Below are positions 1-7,673 of a DNA stretch of 12,358 nucleotides, one piece after another. The stretch is taken from the NCBI GenBank assembly GCA_900319595.1, contig ONOZ01000163.1:1-12358 (forward strand), given 5' to 3'. Position 1 is the stretch's first letter. Each line of letters begins with the position of its first letter. The translations under genes and the position numbers were made by a program. The DNA is from an uncultured Bacteroidales bacterium. GTDB taxonomy: Bacteria; Bacteroidota; Bacteroidia; Bacteroidales; P3. Below the pieces are notes generated by a model that did no database searches, was not told where the DNA came from, and saw nothing but the letters and a program-made list of their open reading frames with translations.

Positions 1-1
1 A

Positions 2-238
2 TTGATTTCTTCTTACTTAACGACAAAAAATATACCCGACCCTGACTTGTTGATTCGTACTTCGGGAGAATTGCGTATAAGTAATTATCTTCTATGGCAA
101 ATAGCGTATAGCGAATTATACTTTACAGACGTACTTTGGCCGGATTATACAAAAGAGGATTTATATAAGGCTATTATAGATTATCAAAAAAGGGAAAGAA
201 GATTCGGAAAAACTTCTTCTCAAATAGAAAAAAAGTAA
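2..238 (+). CDS. uppS: Undecaprenyl diphosphate synthase (UppS), C-terminal fragment
   Basis: Only the last 78 codons are present; the gene begins before the window. The fragment holds the C-terminal signature of cis-prenyltransferases: DLLIRTSGE, then RISNYLLWQ, then AYSELYF, and the closing RERRFG. In this family the RTSGE/SNFLLWQ segment and the following Glu bind isopentenyl diphosphate and Mg2+. The enzyme adds eight isoprene units to farnesyl diphosphate to make the C55 carrier lipid for peptidoglycan and surface glycans; it works at the cytoplasmic face of the inner membrane. It ends 91 bases before bamA, a gene order common in Bacteroidota, and is probably cotranscribed with it. The apparent TTG at the left edge is not a real start. 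The Lys-rich tail after RRFG is a normal variable end. Confidence 0.95.
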   Translation: MISSYLTTKNIPDPDLLIRTSGELRISNYLLWQIAYSELYFTDVLWPDYTKEDLYKAIIDYQKRERRFGKTSSQIEKK

Positions 239-329
239 AAATTTTGATGTTTTATAAAATGAAATTAAAAAATTAACGTTATATACCAATTGAACCTAAA
301 AAAACGAAAAGTTTTTAGAAAGATAGATA

Positions 330-2822
330 ATGAAAAATATTAAATATATATTGATTTTTATTCTTGTTTTGTTGAGTTTGTTTAATTTGCAAGCCCAACA
401 AGAAGGAGAACTTCTAAACATAGACTATTATTCTCCAAAGGAATATGAGGTAGGGGATATTATCATTAAAGGAGCAGACCATTTAGACCATACAAGTGTT
501 ATATTGCTTTCGGGTATTGCAGTGGGGGAGAAGATAATGATTCCTTCCGATAAGTTTTCCTCTGCTATTGACAAATTATGGAAACAAGGTATTTTTGATG
601 ATGTACAGATATATGTAACCAAAGTTAAAGGCAGGACGGTATTTTTGGAATATAGCCTGGTAACCAAGCCTCGTCTTTCGCATTTTGACTTTAAGGGTGT
701 GTCGCGTAGTGAGGCAGACAAAATAAAAGAAAGACTGCATATTGCAATGGGTGATGTTGTTACTGACAATCTGAAAAATAACTGTACCAATATAATTTAT
801 GATTACTTTGCAGACAAAGGATTTTACAATGCGACCACTGAAATTATAGAAATTAAGGATACTTCCTCTATTCGTAAGGAAAGCCATTTGACGTTTAAGA
901 TAAATAAGGGCAAGAAAGTAAAGATAGGACAAATTAAACCAACAGGAAATGAGTTTTTGACAGATAAACAAATTCGCCGTCAAATGAAAAATACCAAAGA
1001 ATATAGATGGTGGAGAATCTGGAAGTCATCTCGTTTGATAGAAAACGACTATAAAGAAGATAAAGCAAAGATTATAGAAAAATATAACAACGAAGGTTTT
1101 CGCGATGCGGCAATAACTTGGGATACTACATATATTCGTCATAAAGATTCTTCAAAAGACGAAATAGTTATCAATATGAATATTTATGAGGGTAAGAAAT
1201 ATTATTTTAGAGATATAACATGGGTAGGCAATACCAAATATACAGCCAAAGAATTGTCGGAACGCTTGCGTATAAATAAAGGAGATGCATATAACAAAGA
1301 ATTGCTTTCGCGTAACGTTACTTACGACCCAACAGGAAAAGACATTTCATCTTTATATATGGACGATGGATATTTGTTTTTTAGAGTTTTGCCGACAGAA
1401 ATTAATGTAGAAAACGATTCTATTGATATAGAAATGCGTATCTATGAGGGAACACAAGCACGAATAGGTAAGATAGACATTACGGGTAATACGACAACTA
1501 ATGATTTTGTTGTACGTAGAGAATTGAAAACTATACCAGGTCAGTTATTTTCTAGAGATGATTTAATGCGTTCTGTTAGGGAAATCCAACAATTAGGATA
1601 CTTTAATAACGAAAAAATAAATCCTAAAGTAGAGCCCAATGTACAGACAGGAACGGTTGATATTACATACGAATTAAGTGAAGAAAACTCTGGAAATCAA
1701 GTGAGTTTCTCTGGCGGTTGGGGAGGCGGCATGCTTTTATTGCAAGGCGGACTAGTATTGACGAATTTTTCTGCCCGTAAATTTTTTGATGCTTCAGCAT
1801 GGAGACCTTTTCCTGTAGGCGATGGACAAAGGGTGTCTATAAGTTTGCAAACCAATGGTTCATATTATTATGGTGGGTCATTGTCTTTTACAGAACCTTG
1901 GCTTGGAGGAAGAAAGCCAACTTCTTTATCTGCTGGAATTTACTATACTTATCAAGATGATTCGTATTATTATGATGTTAGCAATTATCATATAAAGATT
2001 CTTGGAGCAAGTGTATCTTTAGGAAAGCGTCTGACTTGGCCTGATGATTACTTTACGTTGGTTCAAGGTATAAAGTATCAACTTTATGATGTTAAGAATG
2101 CAAGTGCTTTCATTATGAATACAGGAAAATCTAATAATTTAGCATATACATTAACATTTGGTAGAAATTCTGTTGACCAACCTATATATCCACGAACGGG
2201 AAGCGAAATAAGTGCAGAGGGTGCTTTCACTTTCCCTTACTCTTTGGTAAATGGTAAAGATTATACTTCACTTTCCTTGCAAGATAGGTATCGTTGGTTG
2301 GAGTATTACAAAATAAATTTGCGTGCTGGGTGGTATATGAATATTGTTGATAATCTTGTTTTGTCTGCTCGCTCACGTTTTGGATTTTTAGGTAGATATA
2401 ACAATGATATAGACTATTCTCCTTTTGAGCGTTACTATCTTGGAGGCGATGGTTTGACAGGTTGGGCATTGGATGCAAGAGAAGTGGTATCTTTGCGTGG
2501 ATATGAGTCGGCAGCATTGGCTCCTGACAATGGAGCGACAGTGTTTGACAAATTTACTATGGAATTGCGTTATCCAATAACCTTGAATCCAGCAGCAACT
2601 GTTTTTGTTTTGGGTTTTGTAGAGGGCGGAAATTCATGGTCAAACTTTGATGCATTTTCTCCATTCAAGATGTACCGTTCGGCAGGTGTAGGTATAAGAA
2701 TTTTTATGTCGATGTTCGGTTTGATTGGATTTGATTGGGGATACGGATTTGACCCTGCGTTTGGCGAGAGTAACAGAAGTAAGGGACATTTTCACATATC
2801 ATTGAACGGCTCAATAGATTAG
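330..2822 (+). CDS. bamA: Outer membrane protein assembly factor BamA (Omp85)
   Basis: This is the 830-residue core subunit of the BAM complex, which folds beta-barrel proteins into the outer membrane. Residues 1-23 form a signal peptide with a hydrophobic core ending LFNLQAQ. Five POTRA-like repeats follow, at about 41-117, 118-197, 198-291, 292-377 and 378-457, each with a G-N/V-type beta start (GNEFLTDKQI, GNTKYTAKEL, GNTTTNDFVV) and an 'xxGYF/GF' helix end. The rest, about 458-830, is rich in alternating aromatic and Gly residues, as expected of the 16-stranded Omp85 barrel (for example FSGGWGGG, SFTEPWLGGRKP, YYLGGDGLTGW, GFVEGGNSW). The length is normal for Bacteroidota BamA. The start is an ATG with no Shine-Dalgarno sequence but an A-rich leader, usual in this phylum. 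It lies between uppS and two ompH genes, a classic envelope-biogenesis cluster. One oddity is that the last strand ends ISLNGSID rather than in the aromatic residue normally closing a beta-signal. Confidence 0.95.
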   Translation: MKNIKYILIFILVLLSLFNLQAQQEGELLNIDYYSPKEYEVGDIIIKGADHLDHTSVILLSGIAVGEKIMIPSDKFSSAIDKLWKQGIFDDVQIYVTKVKGRTVFLEYSLVTKPRLSHFDFKGVSRSEADKIKERLHIAMGDVVTDNLKNNCTNIIYDYFADKGFYNATTEIIEIKDTSSIRKESHLTFKINKGKKVKIGQIKPTGNEFLTDKQIRRQMKNTKEYRWWRIWKSSRLIENDYKEDKAKIIEKYNNEGFRDAAITWDTTYIRHKDSSKDEIVINMNIYEGKKYYFRDITWVGNTKYTAKELSERLRINKGDAYNKELLSRNVTYDPTGKDISSLYMDDGYLFFRVLPTEINVENDSIDIEMRIYEGTQARIGKIDITGNTTTNDFVVRRELKTIPGQLFSRDDLMRSVREIQQLGYFNNEKINPKVEPNVQTGTVDITYELSEENSGNQVSFSGGWGGGMLLLQGGLVLTNFSARKFFDASAWRPFPVGDGQRVSISLQTNGSYYYGGSLSFTEPWLGGRKPTSLSAGIYYTYQDDSYYYDVSNYHIKILGASVSLGKRLTWPDDYFTLVQGIKYQLYDVKNASAFIMNTGKSNNLAYTLTFGRNSVDQPIYPRTGSEISAEGAFTFPYSLVNGKDYTSLSLQDRYRWLEYYKINLRAGWYMNIVDNLVLSARSRFGFLGRYNNDIDYSPFERYYLGGDGLTGWALDAREVVSLRGYESAALAPDNGATVFDKFTMELRYPITLNPAATVFVLGFVEGGNSWSNFDAFSPFKMYRSAGVGIRIFMSMFGLIGFDWGYGFDPAFGESNRSKGHFHISLNGSID

Positions 2823-2838
2823 AATTTGTAAAAAAAGA

Positions 2839-2857
2839 AATATTAAAATTTAATATT
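2839..2857. repeat. Perfect 9+1+9 AT-only palindrome touching the ompH start codon
   Basis: AATATTAAA, one central A, then TTTAATATT form a 19-base perfect inverted repeat that ends on the base before the ATG of the first ompH gene. With a one-base centre it cannot form a full RNA hairpin, though a shorter one with an opened loop is possible. It could be a protein-binding site or simply a product of the AT-rich leader; no function is assigned. Confidence 0.4.
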
Positions 2858-3394
2858 ATGAAAAGGATAGTGTTTTTGATAGGCTTGGTTTTATGCACGT
2901 ATATTGCTAATGCACAAAAATTTGCTTGCGTAGATTCAGAGTATATACTGAGCAATATGCCGGAGTACAAACAAGCACAAAAAGAATTAGAGGAAGCTTC
3001 TTTACAATGGCAAAAAGAGGTAGAAAATAAATTGGCAGAAGTTGATAAAATGTATAAACAATATCAAGCAGAGGCGTTGCTTTTGCCTGCAGATTTGAAA
3101 ACAAAAAAAGAAAATGAAATAGTTGCTGCAGAAAAAGCCGCAAAGAATCTTCAAAAGCAAAGATTTGGGAATGATGGAGATTTGGCAAAAAAACGTTCAG
3201 AATTAGTAAAACCTATACAGGACAAGGTATATAATGCTATAGAGAAATTGGCACAAGAAAAAAATTACTCAGCAGTATTTGATAAGGCGAGCGGAGCAAC
3301 ATTGCTTTATATAGATGATAAAAGCGATATTTCCGATTTGGTATTGGGTGAGTTGGGATATAAAGTTAGTGGCAGTTCTTCAAAAAGGAGATAA
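2858..3394 (+). CDS. OmpH/Skp-family periplasmic chaperone, first copy
   Basis: A 178-residue protein whose residues 1-20 form a signal peptide (IGLVLCTYIANAQ). The mature part opens with FACVDSEYILSNMPEYKQAQKEL, the usual OmpH start pattern (a short beta strand, then 'D..yil..mPey..aq'). A long charged alpha-helical, coiled-coil section at about 37-125 would make the tentacle arms of a Skp trimer. The C-terminal 'KNYSAVFDKASGATLLYIDD' strand region completes the trimer body. Skp-type proteins hold unfolded outer-membrane proteins in the periplasm and pass them to BamA, which is encoded just 35 bases upstream. The very basic C-terminus (SSSKRR) is notable. Skp-like chaperone function is inferred from family and context. 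Confidence 0.9.
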   Translation: MKRIVFLIGLVLCTYIANAQKFACVDSEYILSNMPEYKQAQKELEEASLQWQKEVENKLAEVDKMYKQYQAEALLLPADLKTKKENEIVAAEKAAKNLQKQRFGNDGDLAKKRSELVKPIQDKVYNAIEKLAQEKNYSAVFDKASGATLLYIDDKSDISDLVLGELGYKVSGSSSKRR

Positions 3395-3444
3395 CGATAA
3401 ATAGAAAAGTAATAAACTATAAATAAAGAAAATAGAAAAAAGTA

Positions 3445-3963
3445 ATGAAAAAAGTAGTTAAATTGTTAGTTTTTGTAGCGATAGTTACATTTGCTATGGT
3501 TAATGTGAATGCTCAAAAGGCAGTTAAGTTAGGACATTTCAATTCAAAGGATCTTATACAGAAAATGCCCGACTATGAACAGGCTCAAAATACATTAAAA
3601 GATTATGTAGAGCAACTTCGTGGTGATATGGAAGCTATGCAAAAAGAAGTGGAAAGACTTTCGGCTGAGTATCAAGCAAAGAAAGACCAACTGTCAGAGC
3701 TTTTAAGGCAAACAAAAGAGAAAGAAATTCAAGATGCTTATAATCGCATGCAAACTTTCAACGCAAATAGCCAACAAGACGTTGCTGCAAAAGAAGCAGA
3801 ATTGACAGAAGCTATATATAATAAGGTAAAGACTGCAGCAGAGAGTGTGGCTAAGGCAAATAAATATGATTATATTTTTGAAAGCAATGGTATTCTTTGG
3901 TATGCAGGTGATAGTGATGATGTTACTTCACTAATAGAGAAAGAATTAGGTCTTAAGAAGTAA
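3445..3963 (+). CDS. OmpH/Skp-family periplasmic chaperone, second copy
   Basis: A 172-residue paralogue of the preceding gene, 50 bases downstream in the same orientation. Residues 1-24 form a signal peptide ending MVNVNAQ. The mature protein starts VKLGHFNSKDLIQKMPDYEQAQNTL, matching the OmpH pattern of its neighbour (IlsNMPEYKQAQ). A Glu/Lys/Gln-rich coiled coil spans about 44-125, and the closing strands contain YDYIFESNGILWYAGDSDD. It ends ELGLKK, against ELGYKVSG near the end of copy 1. Tandem ompH genes after bamA are common in Bacteroidota. The two copies are clearly diverged, so either a mixed trimer or a division of substrates is possible; the sequence does not decide. No clear hairpin terminator follows. 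Confidence 0.9.
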   Translation: MKKVVKLLVFVAIVTFAMVNVNAQKAVKLGHFNSKDLIQKMPDYEQAQNTLKDYVEQLRGDMEAMQKEVERLSAEYQAKKDQLSELLRQTKEKEIQDAYNRMQTFNANSQQDVAAKEAELTEAIYNKVKTAAESVAKANKYDYIFESNGILWYAGDSDDVTSLIEKELGLKK

Positions 3964-3980
3964 AAATTTTGTATAAAAGT

Positions 3981-4011
3981 TTTGCAGGTTCATAAAAACA
4001 TTGTAATTTTG
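3981..4011 (+). promoter_or_regulatory. Bacteroidota-type promoter for tRNA-Leu
   Basis: A -33 element TTTG (3981-3984) and a -7 element TAATTTTG (4004-4011) are separated by 19 bases. Both match the Bacteroidota sigma-ABfr consensus (TTTG, 19-21 bases, TAnnTTTG) exactly. The predicted start, near 4018, is a few bases before the mature tRNA. Confidence 0.8.
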
Positions 4012-4025
4012 CAACCTCAAAACCA

Positions 4026-4107
4026 GCGGATGTGGCGTAATTGGTAGCCGCGCTAGACTTAGGATCTAGTTCCGTGAGGAGTGAGAGTTCGAGTCTCTCC
4101 ATCCGCA
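4026..4107 (+). tRNA. tRNA-Leu (anticodon UAG)
   Basis: A full class II tRNA fold can be drawn. The acceptor stem is GCGGATG (4026-4032) with CATCCGC (4100-4106) and discriminator A at 4107. The anticodon stem CTAGA/TCTAG closes the loop CTTAGGA with anticodon TAG at 4060-4062. A long variable arm has the stem TCC/GGA around GTGA. The T arm is GAGAG/CTCTC with the loop TTCGAGT. The long variable arm, the A73 discriminator and the TAG anticodon identify leucine, reading CUA and other CUN codons. The 3' CCA is not encoded, so it must be added enzymatically. Confidence 0.97.
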
Positions 4108-4111
4108 CATT

Positions 4112-4137
4112 ACCGAAGCGAAAGTTTCGGTTTTTTT
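4112..4137 (+). terminator. Rho-independent terminator of tRNA-Leu
   Basis: The stem ACCGAA/TTCGGT is extended by G-U and C-G pairs and closed by a GAAA (GNRA) tetraloop at 4120-4123. It is followed directly by a run of seven T residues, a compact, textbook intrinsic terminator. Confidence 0.9.
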
Positions 4138-4187
4138 ATTGAAAATAAATAAGATTGGATTTATGTTTATACATTAAATAGATTTCG

Positions 4188-4195
4188 TATTTTTG
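4188..4195 (+). promoter_or_regulatory. -7 promoter element for the S4-domain gene
   Basis: TATTTTTG matches TAnnTTTG exactly and lies 23 bases before the ATG at 4219. A clear -33 TTTG at the right spacing is missing; the nearest is TTATG at 4161-4165. It comes just after the tRNA terminator, so the next gene needs its own promoter. Confidence 0.6.
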
Positions 4196-4218
4196 CAGAG
4201 ATTTAAACTTATACAATT

Positions 4219-4590
4219 ATGCGTGTAGATAAATGGTTATGGTGTGTAAGAATATATAAAACAAGAAATTTGGCGGCAGAGGCTTGTGATTTAGGTAAGG
4301 TTACAAAGGATAATATGCCAATGAAACCAAGTAAGGAGGTAAATGTTGGTGATATTTTAACGATAAATCTTAATCCTTTGAAAAAAACAGTAAAAGTTAA
4401 AGATATTTTAAAAAATAGAATAGGAGCAAAGGATGTTCCTATTTATATGGAAGATTTAACTCCACAAGCCGAATATGACAAAGTAAAGATGATGCATGAT
4501 ATGATGTTTGAAAAACGAGATTCGCATATCGGTAGGCCGACAAAGAAAGACCGTAGAAGTATAGAAAAATTCAAAAATAGAGAATTGTAG
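4219..4590 (+). CDS. S4-domain RNA-binding protein, Hsp15 (HslR)-like
   Basis: A 123-residue cytoplasmic protein. Residues 2-49 form an S4 RNA-binding fold: the start MRVDKWLWCVRIYKTRNLA, then a helix (AAEACDLGKV), then the KPSKEVNVGDILTI strand pair. The second half is highly basic and ends with GRPTKKDRRSIEKF, a tail shared by Hsp15-like proteins. In E. coli, Hsp15 binds stalled 50S subunits that carry nascent chains and helps recycle them. A ribosome-rescue role here is inferred from the family. The length is slightly shorter than E. coli Hsp15 (133). It lies downstream of tRNA-Leu with its own promoter-like -7 box; no clear terminator follows it. Confidence 0.88.
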   Translation: MRVDKWLWCVRIYKTRNLAAEACDLGKVTKDNMPMKPSKEVNVGDILTINLNPLKKTVKVKDILKNRIGAKDVPIYMEDLTPQAEYDKVKMMHDMMFEKRDSHIGRPTKKDRRSIEKFKNREL

Positions 4591-4724
4591 TAATTTTTTA
4601 TTGTTGGAGAAACTTTAATATATATGTTATTTTAGTAGGATAGTTAAAGGGTAGATTTGATATACAATGCATATAAAAAAAGAAAAGATACCATATTTTT
4701 ATTATTTTTTATGTAATTTTTATG

Positions 4725-4753
4725 TTGTGTTATAAAAAAATATCTTATCTTTG
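4725..4753 (+). promoter_or_regulatory. Promoter for the small beta-barrel-like gene
   Basis: The -7 box TATCTTTG (4746-4753) fits TAnnTTTG exactly, with a TTG (4725-4727) 18 bases upstream as a candidate -33 element. Transcription would start near 4760, giving a leader of about 35 bases before the ATG at 4795. The rest of the 4591-4794 gap is very AT-rich and holds no other recognisable feature. Confidence 0.7.
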
Positions 4754-4794
4754 CAATCTGAAATTAGTAGTAACCATTAAGAACTAATAAAGCA

Positions 4795-5232
4795 ATGAAG
4801 AAAATTTTTATATTATTGGCTGTGGCATTTGTTGCGATAAATGTAAATGCACAGAATTGGGGAATTGGTGCTAAATTCGGTTGGGATAGCGGATTAAACA
4901 TCAAAAAGTACAATGGAGGAACTAATTACGAAGGTGTAATTGATTTGCATAATCATGGCTTTCGTGTTGTAGGTTTATACGAGTGGGATAAAGAACTTGG
5001 TAGTGGATTCCATTTGTATTATGGTCTTGGTGCAAACCTTGGCGTATGGGATAATGAGAAAGATGAGAGTAGTTTTGGATTAGGAGTTAGTGGTGTTATA
5101 GGTGTAGAATGGCACTTCCCAAATAATATTCCATTAACACTGGCATTAGACTGGACGCCTACTTTTGAACTTATACCTGAGACAGAATTTTGGGAAAGAG
5201 GTTTGGGTCTTTCTATTAAATATGTATGGTAA
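4795..5232 (+). CDS. Small secreted protein, probable outer-membrane beta-barrel
   Basis: A 145-residue protein of no recognised specific family. Residues 1-20 are a clear signal peptide (MKKIFILLAVAFVAINVNAQ). The mature 125 residues alternate Gly and aromatic residues in short strand-like blocks (WGIGAKFGWDSG, FHLYYGLGANLGVW, FGLGVSGVIGVEWHF, LTLALDWTPTFEL, GLGLSIKYVW) and end in an aromatic Trp, as outer-membrane barrel proteins often do. That composition suggests a small barrel of six to eight strands, probably a substrate of the BAM system. A helical or cytoplasmic protein is unlikely. It is monocistronic: its own promoter lies upstream and a strong hairpin terminator downstream. Its function is unknown. 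Confidence 0.75.
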   Translation: MKKIFILLAVAFVAINVNAQNWGIGAKFGWDSGLNIKKYNGGTNYEGVIDLHNHGFRVVGLYEWDKELGSGFHLYYGLGANLGVWDNEKDESSFGLGVSGVIGVEWHFPNNIPLTLALDWTPTFELIPETEFWERGLGLSIKYVW

Positions 5233-5252
5233 TCATTCATAGAGTAAGTAGG

Positions 5253-5295
5253 ATGGAGTATGTAGCATAATATATATTTACATACTCCATTTTTT
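5253..5295 (+). terminator. Rho-independent terminator with a perfect 12-bp stem
   Basis: ATGGAGTATGTA (5253-5264) pairs exactly with TACATACTCCAT (5279-5290) around a 14-base AT-rich loop, followed by TTTTT (5291-5295). It begins 20 bases after the stop codon of the small barrel gene and ends 20 bases before the next gene. Confidence 0.88.
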
Positions 5296-5315
5296 ACCAT
5301 ATACTAACTATAGCA

Positions 5316-6530
5316 GTGGGCAATAAGCTGAAAATAATTAACGATCCGATATACGGATTTATATCCTTTCCCTTTGAAAGTATATATTACTTAATTCAAA
5401 GTCCGTATGTGCAGAGACTGAGACGAATAAAACAATTAGGACTTTCGAATTTGGTATATCCAGGTGCAGAGCATACTCGTTTTTCTCACTCTTTGGGTGC
5501 AATGTATTTGATGACAAAGGCATTAGATGGTCTGAGACAAAAAGGATATGATATAACAGAGAAAGAATACGAAGCAACATTGAAGGCAATCCTCCTGCAC
5601 GATACGGGACATTCGCCATTTTCACATTGTTTAGAACATCTATTCTTTTCGTGCCATCACGAGGATATTTCAAAGTTAATAATGAAGAAGTTGAACTGTG
5701 AAAAAGAAGTGATTGAAATCTTTGAAAATTCTTATAAAAAGAGATTTTTACATCAACTTGTATCCTCCCAATTAGATATAGATAGACTGGACTATCTTAC
5801 AAGAGATAGTTTTTTTACTGGCGTGAGCGAAGGCGTCATTGGTACGGAAAGAATAATGAATATGTTTTCTGTTTATAACGATGAACTGGTCATAGACGAA
5901 AAGGGAATATATAGTATAGAAAAGTTTATCATATCTCGCCGTCTTATGTATTGGCAAGTATATATGCATAAGACTGTTGTAGGAGCGGATTGCTTACTTA
6001 AAAGCATTTTACAAAGAGCAAAAGACCTTGCCATAATAAATAAATTAGATATAAAGAATTATCCTATTAGTTTAAATTTATTCTATTTTCTTGAAAACGG
6101 AACGCAGGAACCAAATAACATAGAAGCGTTAGATAAATTTATACTTTTAGATGATACAGATATATGGAATGCTGTCAAAACGTGGAGCCTGCACAGCGAT
6201 AAGATTCTTTCCTATCTTGCGTTGTCTTTGATGAATCGCAGTGTTGGGAAAATGTATGTCAAAAACTCTGAATATACGGGAGAAGAGTTACAAGAACGGT
6301 ACCTTTCTTTATTTGAGAAATACAAAACACAAGGTTTTTCTTTTGATGCCATAAAACGCTATTTTGCTACCACAGGAAAAATGCATAATAGAGCATATTC
6401 TTTTAATGATGAACAAATAAACATTTGGTATAAGAATGGAGAAATTAAAGGGATACATGAAGCAAGCGACCAATTAGACGAAATATTTTTGCAAAAAGAA
6501 ATAAAAAAATTTTATTATCACGAAATATAA
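5316..6530 (+). CDS. HD-domain phosphohydrolase (COG1078, YwfO/SAMHD1-like)
   Basis: A 404-residue protein. The N-terminal KIINDPIYGFISFP and RRIKQLGLSNLVYPGAEHTRFSHSLG are hallmark motifs of COG1078, followed by the HD core. Expected metal ligands are visible as H58 (RFSHSLG), H95-D96 (LLHDTGHSPFSH) and an Asp in SQLDIDRLDYL, probably D156; H99 and H104 are probable active-site residues. Relatives (SAMHD1, bacterial dGTPases, YwfO) hydrolyse dNTPs or other nucleotides, so a nucleotide triphosphohydrolase is likely but the substrate is not set by sequence. The start is GTG; no in-frame ATG lies near, and the conserved KIINDP motif begins four residues later, so GTG is well supported. It sits 20 bases after a strong terminator with no obvious -7 box. 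In many Bacteroidales this gene lies beside lpxD/lpxC; here a glycosyltransferase follows instead. Confidence 0.9.
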   Translation: MGNKLKIINDPIYGFISFPFESIYYLIQSPYVQRLRRIKQLGLSNLVYPGAEHTRFSHSLGAMYLMTKALDGLRQKGYDITEKEYEATLKAILLHDTGHSPFSHCLEHLFFSCHHEDISKLIMKKLNCEKEVIEIFENSYKKRFLHQLVSSQLDIDRLDYLTRDSFFTGVSEGVIGTERIMNMFSVYNDELVIDEKGIYSIEKFIISRRLMYWQVYMHKTVVGADCLLKSILQRAKDLAIINKLDIKNYPISLNLFYFLENGTQEPNNIEALDKFILLDDTDIWNAVKTWSLHSDKILSYLALSLMNRSVGKMYVKNSEYTGEELQERYLSLFEKYKTQGFSFDAIKRYFATTGKMHNRAYSFNDEQINIWYKNGEIKGIHEASDQLDEIFLQKEIKKFYYHEI

Positions 6531-6587
6531 AAATAAATACTGCAAAAGATTGTAAATTATTTGTTTAGAAGAAAATTGATAAATAAA

Positions 6588-7640
6588 ATGATACAGATGA
6601 AAAGGAATATACTAATAAATCCACAAATGATATATTACGATAAAGACGATAAGCCTTATACTCCTTATGTAAAGGCACGTGCGGATATAACAAAATTTTT
6701 AGAGAGAGAAGGATTTATTATAGAAAATGTGGCATACAAACATAGTAAATTTGCTCCGTTACGTTCTCTGTATAAGATTATAAGTCATATTGGAGTGTTG
6801 AGCAAAATAGATAGAGGCGATAATGTATGGTTTGAACACCCTGAGCCAATTTTTGAAGTATTTTACAAATTTTTGTTAAGAAGGTTAAGAAGGAAAGGAT
6901 GTAAAATTTTCTTTATCACAATGGATTTGCACCATCTTATTTATGAACAAAATATAGATAAGGATATTTGTTTATTGAATTTTTCAGATGTTACATTTCT
7001 TCATGCCGATAAGATGAAACATTTGGCACAGCAACGAGGAGCAAAATGTGGATTACGTTGTATTCATTTCTTTCCGTATTACACAGAAGACACAATGATA
7101 CCAGAGCAAGAGATGTTGCAAATGCGGGATATAGTTTCTTTTGCAGGGAGTCTCACTAACGCTGATTTTTTATATGATTTTTTGAGGACAGATTTTCAGA
7201 ATATAAAAGTTAGGTTCTATGGTTTCAATCAGAATGTAGATTTGACTCCATATAAAAATAAAGAGTATATGGGAAAATTTGAGCCTAGTAATGTTTCTGC
7301 ACTTAAATCAGGTTGGGGCTTAGTTTGGAATGGGGTGAGTATGCATTCTTTGGAAGGAATGTTAGGCGAGTATTTAAAATACAACTCTCCTCATAAAATG
7401 TCTTTATATATTGTGGCGGGTATGCCAGTGATTGCACATAAAGATACAGGACTTGCAAGACAGATAGAGGAAAAGAAAATTGGTATTACGGTAAATTCAC
7501 TTTTGGAATTGGACGAAAAAATTGGTAATATGAGCGAAGACGAATACAAAGAGATACTTCATAATGTTAGAACTGAAGGAGAAAAACTTCGTAAAGGAGG
7601 GAACTTTATTGAAATCGTAAGGGAGTATATCAATTCCTAA
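6588..7640 (+). CDS. Gtf3/WbbI-like glycosyltransferase
   Basis: A 350-residue cytoplasmic protein with no signal peptide or membrane span. The N-terminal half begins with a Rossmann-like strand (KRNILINPQ). The C-terminal half carries GWGLVWNG (about 241-248) and GEYLKYNSPHKMSLYIVAGMPVIAHKDTGLARQI (about 259-292), the donor-binding block typical of Gtf3/WbbI-type (galactofuranosyl- or glucosyl-) transferases. It probably adds a sugar from a nucleotide sugar to a lipid-linked or protein-linked glycan; donor and acceptor cannot be told. The start was set at ATG 6588; ATG 6597 is equally plausible and a TTG at 6561 is possible. It lies 57 bases after the HD gene, likely in the same transcript, and is not within a visible polysaccharide gene cluster. 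It converges with the next gene. Confidence 0.82.
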   Translation: MIQMKRNILINPQMIYYDKDDKPYTPYVKARADITKFLEREGFIIENVAYKHSKFAPLRSLYKIISHIGVLSKIDRGDNVWFEHPEPIFEVFYKFLLRRLRRKGCKIFFITMDLHHLIYEQNIDKDICLLNFSDVTFLHADKMKHLAQQRGAKCGLRCIHFFPYYTEDTMIPEQEMLQMRDIVSFAGSLTNADFLYDFLRTDFQNIKVRFYGFNQNVDLTPYKNKEYMGKFEPSNVSALKSGWGLVWNGVSMHSLEGMLGEYLKYNSPHKMSLYIVAGMPVIAHKDTGLARQIEEKKIGITVNSLLELDEKIGNMSEDEYKEILHNVRTEGEKLRKGGNFIEIVREYINS

Positions 7641-7647
7641 TATGTCT

Positions 7648-7673
7648 AATAAAATTTAAGAGTCCATTTTATT
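7648..7673. terminator. AT-only inverted repeat between convergent genes
   Basis: AATAAAAT (7648-7655) pairs with ATTTTATT (7666-7673) around a 10-base loop, in the 28-base gap between two converging genes and overlapping the stop codon of the minus-strand gene. It could act as a weak two-way terminator, but the all-AT stem makes this uncertain. Confidence 0.3.

Noticed and set aside
428..983. Open frames on the minus strand inside bamA
   Set aside because: They lie wholly within a strongly conserved gene on the other strand and their translations show no family signature, so they are shadows.
3961..3980. A/T-rich mini inverted repeat after the second ompH gene as terminator
   Set aside because: Stem is very short and AT-only with no proper T run; not supportable.
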